This document shows positions 9,771 through 21,117 of a DNA stretch of 64,000 nucleotides, one piece after another; positions within the stretch are counted from its first letter, which is position 1; each line of letters starts with the position of its first letter. The translations under genes were made by a program, and so were the position numbers. The notes beneath the pieces are model-generated. The model did no database searches, was not told where the DNA came from, and was given only the letters and a program-made list of their open reading frames with translations. Source of the DNA: Rheum nobile (taxonomy: Eukaryota > Streptophyta > Magnoliopsida > Caryophyllales > Polygonaceae); NCBI GenBank assembly GCA_027886185.1, contig WOAB01000103.1, positions 496,001-560,000 of the forward strand. The letters are read 5' to 3'.

Positions 9771-11360
9771 ATGTTTCTGCCTTCCTCTCCAGAATCCTCT
9801 CTCTCACCACCAAAATTCTCCATGGAACCCAAGGCATCCCAGTACACCGATGAGGAAATAGCCCTCATTGAGGAACTTCGCAAGAAGAAGGCCGCTTCAT
9901 CGTCCTCACAGGTGGCTTCACCGACAAAGGCACCCCCTATTTTGCCTCCACCTGTGGTGGCTCTCTCTGAGCCGGAAATCTCGCCGGCGAAGGCACCTAG
10001 CCACTCCGCCTCCTCCGAGCATACGCTCTCTCGGCCGTCCTCCCCTTCTCCGACAAAGGAGGACTCTCATCACTCATCTCCCTCTCAGAGGAGTCCCCCC
10101 ATTGATGTGGATCTCCTGCCTACGCCGACCCCCTCTATTCGGAAACCAGGCGACTCGCAATCTGTCGCCGGTCGCGTCAAGCGCCGTGCTGCTAAGGGTG
10201 GTTCCGGCGTTCCCTCTCTCCAACTTGATGAGACGCCACCGGCAAAAAGGGCCAAGATCTCCCCACCCTCCAAAAGAAAGCAGCCGATGTCACTTTCTCC
10301 GACTCGCTCCTCCACCAAGATGCCAAAGTTGGAGGCTTCTCTGGCCGCCAGGAAAGTTCTGGAGCCCCTCATCGTTGGCAAGGAGTTCTGGACCTCCTCC
10401 GATGACGAAAGTGTCATTGCTGCTTACGCCAAGCTTCAACTTCAGGGTTGGGACTCTCTGGTTCCCTCTCCGTTCGCAGCAAATGAAGATATGGTGCGCC
10501 TCTTCTATCAAAATCTACAGTTTGTATCTGCCAAGGAGGACCAGCCTGCTCATGATGCTCTCCTCACCTGGGGTGGTAAACTCTTCTCTATCTCTGCTGG
10601 TGTGATAGGAATTGTGCTTGGTTTGGAGACCGGTGAAGGTTTTGGGGTCATCATCAAGAGGAACTGGCCAGGGAAAAGAAAGGCAGCCATCCTCCGTACT
10701 GTGTTTGAAGGCAATGCCCCCGCCAAAGGTACCCTCTTCACCAAACAACTTAGCCTTGACCGCAAAATCCTCCACACCTTCCTCATTAAGAACATCACCC
10801 CCCGCCAAGAAAAGAGAGACACAGTGGCTGTCTCCGATGCTGTTTTGTTGGAGAAACTTCTCTTGGGAGAACCTATCGACCTCCCTCGCATCAATTTGGC
10901 CCATATGCAATTTTGCAAGGCCCACTCTACCCATGGTCTTCCCTACCCAAATGTGATTAAGCTTATTCTCTCCAGCCTTGGTCTCTACCCCGCTGATATC
11001 CAGGAGACCCACTTCTCCCACATCCTCACCATGACCACGGTGCGACGCCTTGCTAAAAAGGCCCATATTGATGAAGTGTCTGAGGCTGAAGATTTTGAGG
11101 AGGAGCTGCTGCCTGGCCAATCTGATCCGCGCCTGGTCCCAGATACCCAGGTGCTGCTCAACAGCTTGGCCCATATTGAGCATGCCTTGGTCAAGGGCTT
11201 TGACAAGGTTGCTACTGCTGTGGAGAAGGGGCACCACGCCACCCATGAGATGATGGTGGAACTATGGAAGTACACTGGTGACCTCGCCAAGGAAATTCGG
11301 CGACTGGTTGATGAAAGGATTGCAGAGGACAGGGCACACAGGGCCAAGGGCACGCAGTAG
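9771..11360 (+). CDS. Extra 3' ORF of element A (env-like position; plant transposon-protein-like domain)
   Basis: 529 aa from ATG 9771, or 512 aa from ATG 9822, which has the better context (CCATGG). Function unknown. The first ~180 residues are low-complexity Pro/Ser-rich with basic patches (KRRAAKGG, PPAKRAKISPPSKRK) resembling nuclear localisation signals. A folded region follows (residues ~190-430), starting near KVLEPLIVGKEFW and including a run like QGWDSLVPSP ... VRLFYQNLQF ... GIVLGLETGEGFG. That pattern reminds me of the family called putative plant transposon protein, often found in plant retroelements; this is recognition from memory. The C-terminus is charged and probably helical. 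I see no convincing signal peptide or membrane span, so it does not look like an envelope protein. It is clearly GC-richer than gag and pol. Element C keeps a broken relative (14753-15160). Confidence 0.75.
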   Translation: MFLPSSPESSLSPPKFSMEPKASQYTDEEIALIEELRKKKAASSSSQVASPTKAPPILPPPVVALSEPEISPAKAPSHSASSEHTLSRPSSPSPTKEDSHHSSPSQRSPPIDVDLLPTPTPSIRKPGDSQSVAGRVKRRAAKGGSGVPSLQLDETPPAKRAKISPPSKRKQPMSLSPTRSSTKMPKLEASLAARKVLEPLIVGKEFWTSSDDESVIAAYAKLQLQGWDSLVPSPFAANEDMVRLFYQNLQFVSAKEDQPAHDALLTWGGKLFSISAGVIGIVLGLETGEGFGVIIKRNWPGKRKAAILRTVFEGNAPAKGTLFTKQLSLDRKILHTFLIKNITPRQEKRDTVAVSDAVLLEKLLLGEPIDLPRINLAHMQFCKAHSTHGLPYPNVIKLILSSLGLYPADIQETHFSHILTMTTVRRLAKKAHIDEVSEAEDFEEELLPGQSDPRLVPDTQVLLNSLAHIEHALVKGFDKVATAVEKGHHATHEMMVELWKYTGDLAKEIRRLVDERIAEDRAHRAKGTQ

Positions 11361-11654
11361 CTAGGGACAGTGTTCAGTTCCCTTCTCAGATGACACGGAA
11401 CTTATAGTTCCCTTAGGATCCCACTTCCATATTATGATCCCTTTTTGTGTGTCTCTGAGTGCTTTTATTTTGCTTTTTGCATTGTTTATGTAGTCTCTGC
11501 CCTTTAATATTTAATGAACTTATTTTGTGCTTCCTGCTCCGTTTATTATCTGCTTTCAATCTTTATTACGGTGCCATTTCTCTAGAGTTCAGCATTAGCT
11601 TATTTATCTCTCTAAAATCTCTGTGTTACTCATCTAACTGACTCTTTTCGATGA

Positions 11655-11886
11655 TGTCCAAAGGGGGAATGAACCTGGCAATCTGGAACTCATAGGATGA
11701 ACGGAAATCGAATCTAGTTGTTTCATTAAGGGGGAACTAAGGAACTAGATCTGATGTTAAGGTGGAATATGCAATTCACAAATGATTATTCTACATCTAG
11801 CCATATTCTGTTCTTTCTCACATATTATTCATGCCTATTTTGATATGCCAGTTCTACATGTTTATCATCATCAAAAAGGGGGAAAT
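11655..11886 (+). promoter_or_regulatory. Polypurine tract and three upstream purine-tract copies, element A
   Basis: The tract AAAAAGGGGGAAAT (11873-11886) abuts the 3' LTR and should prime plus-strand synthesis. Similar tracts lie upstream near 11660 (CCAAAGGGGGAATG), 11727 (TTAAGGGGGAACTAAGG) and 11757 (TTAAGGTGGAATATG). D, B and C have the same arrangement. Multiple polypurine tracts are a known feature of SIRE-type elements. Confidence 0.75.
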
Positions 11887-12747
11887 TGTTAGAAAGTGAA
11901 CTTTTGGGAACTTCAGTTCCCTACTATAGTTCTCTTCCTCAGTTTTCCTAGTTTTGATAATGACAAACATCTTTGCTATTAATGTTTCTATTAGTGTGAT
12001 AAACAGGGAACTTAGAACTCGGAAAGCAAGGAACAGAGACACTATCGCCAGACTTGGGAACTGGCGAAAGGAACCCAAGCTAGTCGACGCCAGAAACACT
12101 TGAAGAATTATGTGAAGGCGGCGGCGAGCCGTTTTAGGGTAGATCTTAGCTAGAGAGAGAGCTAAAGATTCTATCCGGTTTCCATATATAATAGGAGTGT
12201 AAAAGATTATCTTTCATGGAAACAAAGTTGTAAAAAATCGGTAAAGATAATATTTGGTAACAAATGTTATCTTTAAAGATTTCTTTTGATTATTTTATTT
12301 ATATGATTCGGTTATTGAAGATTCACTATCTCATTAACTAAATCATAGAAGTAAAGCGGTCAAACCTCTCTCATTTCAACACGCATAAACGAAAAGAAGC
12401 TTTCTAAAGTGAAGAAGAAGAATTGTGTTGTGTTCTTTGAAGAAGAACGAAGTAAGTCACTTGCTTGTTACTTGGTTAGGTTGAACTAGGTAGAGAGTCT
12501 TTAGTGTGTCTAAGACTTTAATCTGTGTGTTCTATTCTAGTTGATTGTAACCGAAGTATTAATACAAGAAGTAGACTTTGAAATCCTCTTGCAAAAGGGG
12601 TAGTGGGTTTTATCCTGGATAACTAGTTGGTTATCAAAGGTTCCCACTCTAAGGAACTTGTCTTGAATCTGTTCGTGTTTACTTATTCCGCTGCTTAGGG
12701 AACTGAACTTTCAGTTCCCTCGATAACTAACAACGTACGATCCTACA
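11887..12747 (+). repeat. 3' LTR of element A
   Basis: 861 bp, TGTTAGAAAG...CCTACA, followed by the TGCTT duplicate. It differs from the 5' LTR at only scattered positions that I could see, with no length change. Confidence 0.93.
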
Positions 12748-12752
12748 TGCTT

Positions 12753-13463
12753 CAATCGTAGATTATACATGATAGATTTTTCCCCATCTAGATCGATATA
12801 TATGAATTATGGAGGATATGTTGGTTGAAAAAATCATGTTCATGTGAGATAAATTTTGAGTATTTATATATGATTTTTCTATAAAAATCAAAATATAGAA
12901 AAGATTCTTTAAATTGACTGATTTAAGATTTTTATTTGTTTAAAATAGTTTAATATTTTCCAATATAAGTTAAGAGTTCTATATTTGAATTGTTATCCAT
13001 GTTTTTGTAAGAATCCGATTAGCCGGTAGAACTGTGTAATGTCAAGTTTAACCATTTTGCATTGAGATACACTTTTTACGTAATAAGAACTTAAGATAAT
13101 GTATAGGAACTTCAGCCCAATTTATATATTACGAAGTATTAATTTTCTTTTTACTTGATCGATGTGGGAAGCTCACATTTTCAACTGTATCATTAGTACA
13201 TGGGATAAAAGGACCGAATTATATAAATGCATATTTAGTTATAGATGTAAGTATGTTGAAGTCCAATTATAATTATAATATATGCTATTTTCATGCGAGT
13301 CATCTGTGACAAATTATATATAGATGTGAGAAGTAGGAAAGAATTGAAATATGTTGGCCCTTATATGCCCACTCACTAGCTTTCATCACTTCAATTGTTT
13401 GTGACAAATTCTGCCTCGCTTCATGTTTTTATTTTATTATTGAAAACGACTAATAAAAATCAT
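12753..13463. other. AT-rich intergenic DNA, no gene seen
   Basis: About 710 bp between elements A and C. No coding frame, RNA gene or clear repeat end was found. Confidence 0.6.
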
Positions 13464-13468
13464 GATCG

Positions 13469-14312
13469 TGTAGGATCTGTGCGTTAGAAACAAGGGAACT
13501 GAGACACTAAGGTGTTCAGTTCCTATGGGCAGCGGAAAAACAAATAAGCAAGTTATCAAGACAAATTACTTAAGGTGAAAACCTTTGATAACCAACTAGT
13601 TATCTATGATAAAAACCACCCCTCTTGCGAGGATTCAAAAGTCTACTTGTATATTAATCGTGATTACAACTTCCGAACTTTAAGCGTTTCAGTCTAACTC
13701 ACTTCAGACTAAACCTAGTTCCCTAGCCAATCACATTTCAACACACAATAGACTTACTTCGACTCAAGCACTTTCTGCTTCTTCTTCTTCTTCTTCTTTT
13801 TCTTCTTTCTGATGCACTCTAAATCTCGTGGAAATACATAACCTAAAAGTACCAGCATCATCACGTATTTATACAACTTGTTTGTCAAGGAAAGATCTCG
13901 GATGTGATATTCCTTGAACGAACAAATTCCATAAATCAGTGATGAGATATTTTATCTCTTTCCTCAAATAAGATATAAAATATCCTCTCACCCTAATCCT
14001 AATTTACATAATCATATAAAGATACTCTATATGTAAACCGGCTAAAGATCTTCAGTTGTTAGCTTCCGGATTTGGTGAGAAAATCTTCTTCAAAGATTCT
14101 GTTGCTTGCGCTGGGAATACACAGACGCGGTTCCCATCCAGTTCCCTCGATCTTGATCTTCGCTCACAATGGACTTGTTTCCCTTATCTTTTCAGCTGTG
14201 GATAAGACACTAGAGTAGACAATTAAGTTCAAGTGTTTGTCATCGTCAAAACAAGAGAAACAGAGGAAGGAAACTTCATGGGAACTGAAGTTCCAAAAGT
14301 TCCATTCCAACA
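13469..14312 (-). repeat. 3' LTR of element C
   Basis: 844 bp. It is 9 bp longer than the other LTR, largely from a CTT microsatellite near 13781-13799 that is shorter in the right copy (about 21430). Confidence 0.9.
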
Positions 14313-14535
14313 ATTTCCCCCTTTTTGATGATGACAAACAATTACCAATATTAAAGCATATAACCAATAGGCAACGTAGGAGACAAATTATGGAAGCAAA
14401 GATACTGAGGAGATTGCTTCATAGTTCCCCCTTAATTTTTGAACACATTATTTAGTTCCCCCTTAGAAGGACACCAGTCCTATTGGTTCCAAGATTCCAA
14501 AGACTATTCCCCCTTTTGACATCATCAAAAAGATA
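14313..14535 (-). promoter_or_regulatory. Polypurine tracts of element C
   Basis: Read on the minus strand, an AAAAAGGGGGAAAT-type tract abuts the LTR at 14313-14327. Further purine tracts lie near 14426-14436, 14455-14466 and 14508-14518, the same multiple-tract layout as A, B and D. Confidence 0.7.
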
Positions 14536-14752
14536 GATTAGTTTCAAATGGTAACCCAGAGAGAAACAAGTTCAAAGCAAATGGCAAGTCACAACTAAGC
14601 AAACAGAGATTCATTAATTATAACAAAAGATGAACAGACCAACTAGCAAACACACAAAGAGCAAACAAACAAGATTACGAAGAGATGGAAACCAACAAAG
14701 CAGGGCAGCTAGTGTGCAGGGGAGTTCCTAGGCCAGAAACATCATGGGGAAT

Positions 14753-15160
14753 TCAGGAGGAACTGGGAGGCAACTTGGCAATCAATGCAGTCGCAAGAGA
14801 GTTGAAGGCAGCATACAGTTCCTTCACTGTAGCGGTGAGTTCCTTAAGCTCAGTAGAGATGGCAGCAGTGATAATGGAGAGAATGGAGGACTCATGCTCA
14901 GATTGTTCAGGAGCAGCACGGGTCCTCTTAGTCTTAACCTCATTTTCCTCATTAACCCTGAGAAGGTTGATGTAAGCCATATTCATATTGTGCTTATACA
15001 TCATCTCAGAGGAGGACTCTGGGTACTCACCAAGAGTTGTCAGCAGGGCTTTGATGATTGCGGGGTAAGGCAGAGAGTGTGAGGGATGAGAGTGGCAAGC
15101 TTGCACATGAAGGATAATGATCCAGCAGCTCAGTTCCCTTTTTTTTTTTTTACAAGGCAA
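14753..15160 (-). pseudogene. C-terminal remnant of the extra ORF, element C
   Basis: An open stretch of 135 aa whose part HSLPYPAIIKALLTTLGEYP lines up with HGLPYPNVIKLILSSLGLYP of the element A extra ORF. Both are followed by a region ending near INLLRV / VRRLAK and then an acidic, helical tail. The N-terminal and central parts are missing; the upstream end runs into a poly-T (poly-A on the coding strand) at about 15139-15150. It shows that two divergent SIRE families share this ORF, so it was present in their common ancestor or acquired in parallel. Confidence 0.65.
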
Positions 15161-15773
15161 CGGATCAGAATCACATCACATTCTCAACGTTCACAATCGG
15201 ACAGAATTTGCAGGGATTCATCATGATTATCTCTGAACACCGTGAAGGAAGGGGACACAATATCCAAGACGGCGGCGGATAGAGCACACAAGCAGCGACC
15301 TTTTCAGTTCCCCCTTAGTTCCTTAGAAGTACCTGGCTAGGGAAGGCTTTGGATGCATATGTGTAGTGGGTATTCAAATCATGAAAAGTACACATCCAAA
15401 AGCATAGAAATATCAGGAAGGCAATTTTGACGCTAAACTAGTAAGTTCCCAGTTGTGGATTAATCAGAAAAAGGTTCATAGGGAACTACTAGGGAAGCCA
15501 GGTTAGGGACAGTTTATAATCAATCATCCTTTCGGCTTATAATGTGGGTTCAGAGATCAGATTGATTATATATTGTTGAAAGAAATGCAATCAAGATATT
15601 CACACAACGCATGAAGGCGAGAAGAATGTCCAACTAATATCATAACAATAAACACATGAAGGCAGAGATGGACAAGAAAAGTTGTAAACACAGTTCCCAA
15701 CTAGTTACCAAAGAAAATAATAAGTCACATAACTAGTCAATACCAGGGAAATAGGCAAGGGAACTCAGAACCT
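15161..15773 (-). other. Non-coding stretch between pol and the extra-ORF remnant, element C
   Basis: No open gene. Partly alignable with the pol-to-ORF spacers of A and B, for example around 15445-15520 with its GGACAGTTTATAATCAAT-like phrase. Confidence 0.5.
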
Positions 15774-18700
15774 CTAATCAATGGAAATCATGCCGAGAAG
15801 GAGTCTAAAGTACTCATATGGTTCTCGATTAAGGGCTTTTGTGAATATATCAGCAATTTGTTCCTCAGTACGACAATGTTCCATAATAATGATCCCTTTT
15901 TCCACATTATCTCTCAAAAAGTGGTGCCGTATGTCAATATGCTTAGACTTGGAATGAAAGACAGGATTCTTAGATATGCTAATGGCACTAGTATTATCAC
16001 AAAGAATTCTGAGAGGGCCATAGGATTTACCAAAGTCCGCGAGTTATTGTTTGAGCCATAGAAGTTAAGCACAGCAGGCAGCAGCAGCAATGTATTCCGA
16101 CTCGGTTGTGGAAAGAGAGATGGAGGTTTGCTTCTTAGAACCCCAGGAGACTAGACAAGGGCCAAGGAACTGAGCCATTCCAGATGTGCTTTTCCTATTT
16201 TGAAGGAAGCCAGCATAGTCAGCATCGGTGTAGGAGATGAGCTCGAAGTCGCAATGTTTGGGGTACCAAAGACAGAGATTGTCAGTTCCCTTCAGATAGC
16301 GAAGAATTCTTTTCACAGCAGCCATGTGTTTGGTGCGAGGATCAGCCTGAAAGCGAGCACAAAGACACACAGAATACATAATATCTGGCCGACTTGCGGT
16401 GAGATAGAGAAGGGAACCTATCATTTGCCGATATAGGGATTGATCAGCCTTGGGGTCAGAATCTTCCAGCGTGAGCTTGGTTGTTGGGGAAATGGGAGTT
16501 GCAAAGGGTTTGCAAGTGTCCATCTTGAATTTCCTTAGAAGTTCCTTCACATACTTCTGTTGATGGATCTGAGTTCCCTCGGAAAGCTGATTAACCTAAA
16601 GACCTAGGAAGAAGGTCAGTTCCCCAATCATGCTCATCTCGAATTCACTGCTCATTAGGTTCTTGAACTTTTCTCTTCTGTATCCATTGGATAATAGGAA
16701 CTGAGCAAGACGATTATACCATGCTCGCGGAGCCTGCTTTAGCCCATAGAGAGCTTTGTCGAGGAAGTAGACGTAGTCAGGATGGTCTCTATCCTCAAAC
16801 CCAGGGGGCTGCTTTACATACACTTCCTCTTGAAGAATGCCGTTGAGGAAGGAAGTTTTGACATCCATTTGGAAGAGCTTAAAGCCTTTGTGAGCAGCAT
16901 AGGCAATCATTAAGCGGATAGCCTCCATCCGAGCAACAGGGGCAAACGTCTCATCGTAGTCAATGCCCTCTTGCTGATTATACCCTTGAGCAACAAGACG
17001 AGCTTTGTTCCTTGTGACAATACCTGAGTCATCAAGCTCGTTGTGAAAGATCCACTTAGTTCCTATGATAGTCCTGTTGGGAGGACAAGGAACTAAGCGC
17101 CAAACTTTGTTCCGATCAAATTGATGAAGTTCCTCTTGCATAGCATTAATCCAGTCCGGGTCGGTGAGAGCTTCTTTGTAGTTCTTGGGCTCGACTAGGG
17201 AGAGGAAAGCATTGAAAGCACAGAAGTTCTTCAGATAGGAACGAGTGGTAGTGGTTGGTTTGTGATAAGGCGTGAAGATGAGGTCCACGGGATGAGAGCC
17301 TTTGTACTTGTAGTTGGGAACAGGAATTGAATCATCGGCCGTGGGAGGAAGAGAACCATCAGTGATCACGATCACCAGAGTTCTCTTCAGAAATTTCCTC
17401 TGAGTTCTCGTCAGATTGAGCAGTTGAGTTTCCATCTGCAGTACCTTCTGAGTTCCCTGCAGTATTAGAAGCAGGAGTTCCTAAGTCGGGGGAATCCTCA
17501 CCAGAATGGGAATCAAGATGATGAGACGAAGTAGCTGGAGATGACAACTCAGCAGATTCATGAGCGTCCCCAGCAGATTCACCAGACATATTGAGAGAGA
17601 ATTCAGGGACCAAGGGACCAACTTCATCAGAATCATCATCAGCGATGTGAGTGCTAGCGGGTACCTGTTTCATGTTAGAAAAAGCAGATTCATTGAAAAC
17701 CACATGAACACTTTCCTCAATCTTTTGTGTACGAAGGTTGTACACTTTGTAAGTCTTGTTGTTGCTGACATAGCCAAGAAATATCCCTTCATCACTTCTG
17801 GGATCAAATTTCCCAATAGGATCTTTGCCGTTATTGTGCACAAAGCATATGTATCCGAAGACCCGAAGATGGGAAATGTTGGGAACTCTGCCTTTGAGCT
17901 CATAGGAAGTTTTCTCAATCATAGGGCGAAGCATTGCATGATTCAGAATGTAGCAAGCGGTGTTGACAGCCTCAGCCCAAAACCGATGAGGAAGACCTGC
18001 GGAGAGAAGCATAGTACGAGACATGTCCTCCAAGGTTCTGTTTTTCCGTTCGACAACTCCATTTTGCTGAGGAGTGCGAGGAGCAGAGAAATTGTGAGAG
18101 ATTCCCTTGTCCCTGCAAAAGGTTAGAAACTTGGCATTTTTGAACTCCGTTCCATGATCGGAACGAATGGCACGAATAGGGTGGCCAAGGGAGTTCTCAA
18201 GAGTAGGAACAACAGCAGAGAATCTATCAAACACTTCATCTTTAGATTTGAGAAATCTAATCCAGGTGAAGCGAGAATAATCATCAACAAGTACAAGAAT
18301 ATACCTGTTCCCTCCAAAGCTTTGAGTACGCATGGGGCCACATAAATCCATATGAACCAGTTCAAGAGGATGAGAGGAACTAATCACAGATTTAGATTTG
18401 AAAGAGCTTTGTACCTGTTTCCCCCTTACACAGTCTGAGCAAATATTGTCTTTGTCAATTTGAACTGATGGAAGTCCTCTCACCAGTTCCTTCTTGTGTA
18501 GCTTATGAATAAGCGAAGGGCTAGCATGACCAAGTCTTTGATGCCATATGGATGTTCTATCAGCAATAGTCGACAAGCAAAGATTTTCTTCAGGAATGAA
18601 GCTTGTGTCAACGATATAGACATTGTTGTATCGTTTCCCTTTCAGAAGAGTTTTGTGAGTCTCAGGATTCAGCACGAAACATTCTTTGGGAGTGAATAGG

Positions 18701-18978
18701 ACATGGTTCTCCCCTTGATCGCATAGCTGAGACACACTCATTAGATCAAAGCCTAAATTATCAACAAGGTGAACATCACTTACCTGAATTTGTTAGTTAG
18801 GTCCACACATCCAACGCCGCAGATGGCTCCTTTCCTTTTTGTCAATGAAGGAGATCTTTCCTTCGTTGTATTGCTGAAGTGAGTGCAGTTTCTTCCTGTT
18901 TCCAGTCATATGACATGAAGCTCCACTGTCTATGTACCATTTTTCTTCTTTGCTCACTTCAGCCTGCAAAATTAAACA
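15774..18978 (-). pseudogene. pol: Pol of element C, RT active site deleted
   Basis: Read on the minus strand from the gag stop. Protease DSG (near 18920), the HHCC region (WHQRLGHASPSLIHK), integrase core (HMDLCGPM, RSDHGTEF, QQNGVVERKNR) and RNase H (TDADYAGF, STTESEY) are recognisable. Damage: compensating one-base indels between about 18784 and 18835; a frameshift near 17370-17400; a deletion of roughly 114 bp near 16680 that joins NGYR directly to EKFKNLMSS and removes YVDD; TAG at 16596-16598; TAA at 16065-16067. The pol stop is at 15774-15776. Gag and pol are in the same frame here, separated by one TGA, unlike A and B. Confidence 0.88.
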
Positions 18979-21063
18979 TCATTTCTTACGAACCCATGTC
19001 GGCTTACCGTTCCTGGGGTTATTAGGAGGAGAGTTCCTAGGCTGATTAGCATGGTCAGTTCCCTGAGAAGGAGAAGAATAATAATAGGGATCATTTAAGT
19101 CAGAAATTTCAGTTCTTTTCCTATTATCTTTCCTCATATAGTTCCTCCTTTTAGAGGCTTTTTCTTTGTCCCTGATCTTCTTGTTGCATTCGTCAATGTT
19201 ATGACCTTGGTTCCCACAGTACCAGCAAACACGATTGTTGGGAATCCAGAGGTACTTACCCTTTTGACGAAAGGGAACTGAGTTGGATATCTTTCTCTCC
19301 TTTAGATCAACCTTCTTCCTGGGAGCATTGCGCCCAATACCCTTATACATCTCATGTATCTTAAAGTCATTAGGAGCACACGGAAGATTGTCCTTAGAAA
19401 CATTTTCAAGAACCTTAATTCTTTCTTGCAAGTATTCATTTTTGCAGTTAGAAGTTTGAAGAGCTAAATCAAGTCTTTCATTTCTTGCCTGAATCTCACT
19501 AGATACTTTATCTAAGTCACTATGAGCATGACAAGGAGTATCGAAAGAGTCATTAGGAAGATAGCCGAATCCAGCCCTAGGTCTCACAAAAACAGTTTGA
19601 GTAACAGTCTTTTCATGAATACAATCAGATAAAGAGTCAAGTTTATTAATAATAGACATCAGCAGATCATTGTCAGGAGAGGAACTTGTAGGGGAACTAT
19701 CGCCAAGATTCAGTTTATCATGCAAATCACAAGTAGGACAGACAGCATGCGAAGTATTGCTAGATTTAGAAGCGTCTTCAACTTTCTTACACCAAACAAC
19801 ATTTTCCTCAGTTAAGCAAGAAATTTCTTCTTCATTTTCAGTAATCTTTTCTTGTAAGGAATTGTTTTCATCGCTAAGTTTGATAATTAGTTTAATCAAG
19901 TGCTTTTTATCATACTTAGAGAGAGTTTCATTGAGTTCAACAGAAGATACCTCAGGTTTGGTGGGGTCTGAGTCAGTACTTGAGTCAGCAGTTGCCATGA
20001 GACAGAGATCAAGGGAACTGAAGTTGAGTTCCCTTACAGAGGATGTTTCAGCGATCAGACATTGTCCAGAGGATAAGTCGTCTGGTTCCCCTTCAGATTC
20101 TTCATCATTGTCACCTCAGGTGGATGTAGCAACCAACGCCTTTTTCTGTTGAGGTTCAGCGTCCTCCTTCTTGTTTGGGCAATTCTTAGCAAGATGCCCA
20201 ACCTGGTTGCATTGATAGCATATGAATTCCTTGTGTTCCCTCTTGAAGTCTTTCCTTGGGAACTTGCCCTTCTGAAAGTTCCTAACAGTGCGAGTTAGAA
20301 GAGCTGTGATCTCATCATCATTTTCTTCGTCGGAGTGTTCATCGGTCTTTAGCCTTTCCATGACTTTGGTCAGCATCAGGGCAATGCTTTGATCAGTTTT
20401 CACTTGCTCAGTTCCCTTAGCCTTGTCTTCTTGTCGCTGGAGTTGACCAATGAGTTCCTGAACAGGGAGAACTCTAATGGAAGGAGTTTGAAGCATGATG
20501 CTCTGTGTCATTTCGAACTTGGAGTTAAGTCCGTTGATAATCACCATGGATTTTGACCACTCTTCAGGTGCTGCACCACAAGCTGTGAGTTCATTGCATA
20601 GAATCTTAAAACGAGAGTGATAAGAAGAGACATTTTCAGTCTCAAGCATTTTGAATCTGTGATATTCTCCTTGTAGATCAAATTTCTTGCTATTCTGAAG
20701 GTCTTCACTTCCCAGGTTGAATTCCCTCAGAGCTTTCAGCATCTCTTTAGAATTATCGATGCCAATGACTTTGTCTTGATCAGTTTTGGTCAAGGCATTC
20801 AGGATATATTGACGTGCCTTTGCATTCTTCTCTTGTTGACCAAAGTGCTCTTGAGTCCATTCAGAGATAGGCAAAAGCTTGGTGGGATCCTTTGTATCAA
20901 CTGGCTTAGGGTAGTTCCCATGCTCCAAGACATACCAGCATTGCATGTCGTTGGTTTGCATAAAACCAGTAAGTTGTTGAGTCCACCAGTTGATTTGTCC
21001 ATTCTTAAGAATGTATGGCTTGTTGATGGAGACACCGAGTTCAGGTTCGTTATTGCGAGACAT
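18979..21063 (-). pseudogene. gag: Gag of element C, one premature stop
   Basis: Starts at the ATG at 21063 (MSRNNEPELGVSINKP, matching MSTSSEFSLGISINKP of A) and ends at TGA 18979-18981, about 690 codons. A TGA at 20116-20118 splits it into an N-terminal core with the first zinc knuckle (CYQCNQVGHLAKNC) and a C-terminal part with the second (CWYCGNQGHNIDEC). The middle is Glu/Lys/Asn-rich and probably coiled-coil. Overall layout equals gag of A although sequence identity is modest. Confidence 0.87.
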
Positions 21064-21103
21064 CTTAAAAACCTGCTTAGTAAACACACAATCTAGAGCG
21101 CAA

Positions 21104-21115
21104 GCTCTGATACCA
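21104..21115 (-). promoter_or_regulatory. Primer binding site of element C, tRNA-iMet type
   Basis: On the minus strand TGGTATCAGAGC, two bases from the 5' LTR. Confidence 0.92.
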
Positions 21116-21117
21116 AT

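Larger units (their letters stand above)
2804..12747 (+). mobile_element. SIRE/Maximus-type Copia element A, complete
   Basis: A 9944-bp element bounded by the 5-bp duplication TGCTT (2799-2803 and 12748-12752), with two 861-bp LTRs starting TGTTAG and ending CCTACA. Order: LTR, tRNA-iMet primer site, gag with two zinc knuckles, pol (protease, integrase, RT, RNase H), an extra ORF in the env-like position, polypurine tracts, LTR. Integrase before RT makes it Copia. The long two-knuckle gag, the integrase C-terminal segment (NKWTKKVEESIHVVFNE-like) and the extra 3' ORF fit the SIRE/Maximus lineage. Pol has four nonsense codons, so this copy is not autonomous, but the LTRs are nearly identical by eye, suggesting a fairly recent insertion. 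Confidence 0.95.

Noticed and set aside
9868..11353. Several long frames overlapping the extra ORF on both strands
   Set aside because: They are shadows caused by the GC-rich composition of 9771-11360; only the main frame has sensible composition and a homologue in element C.
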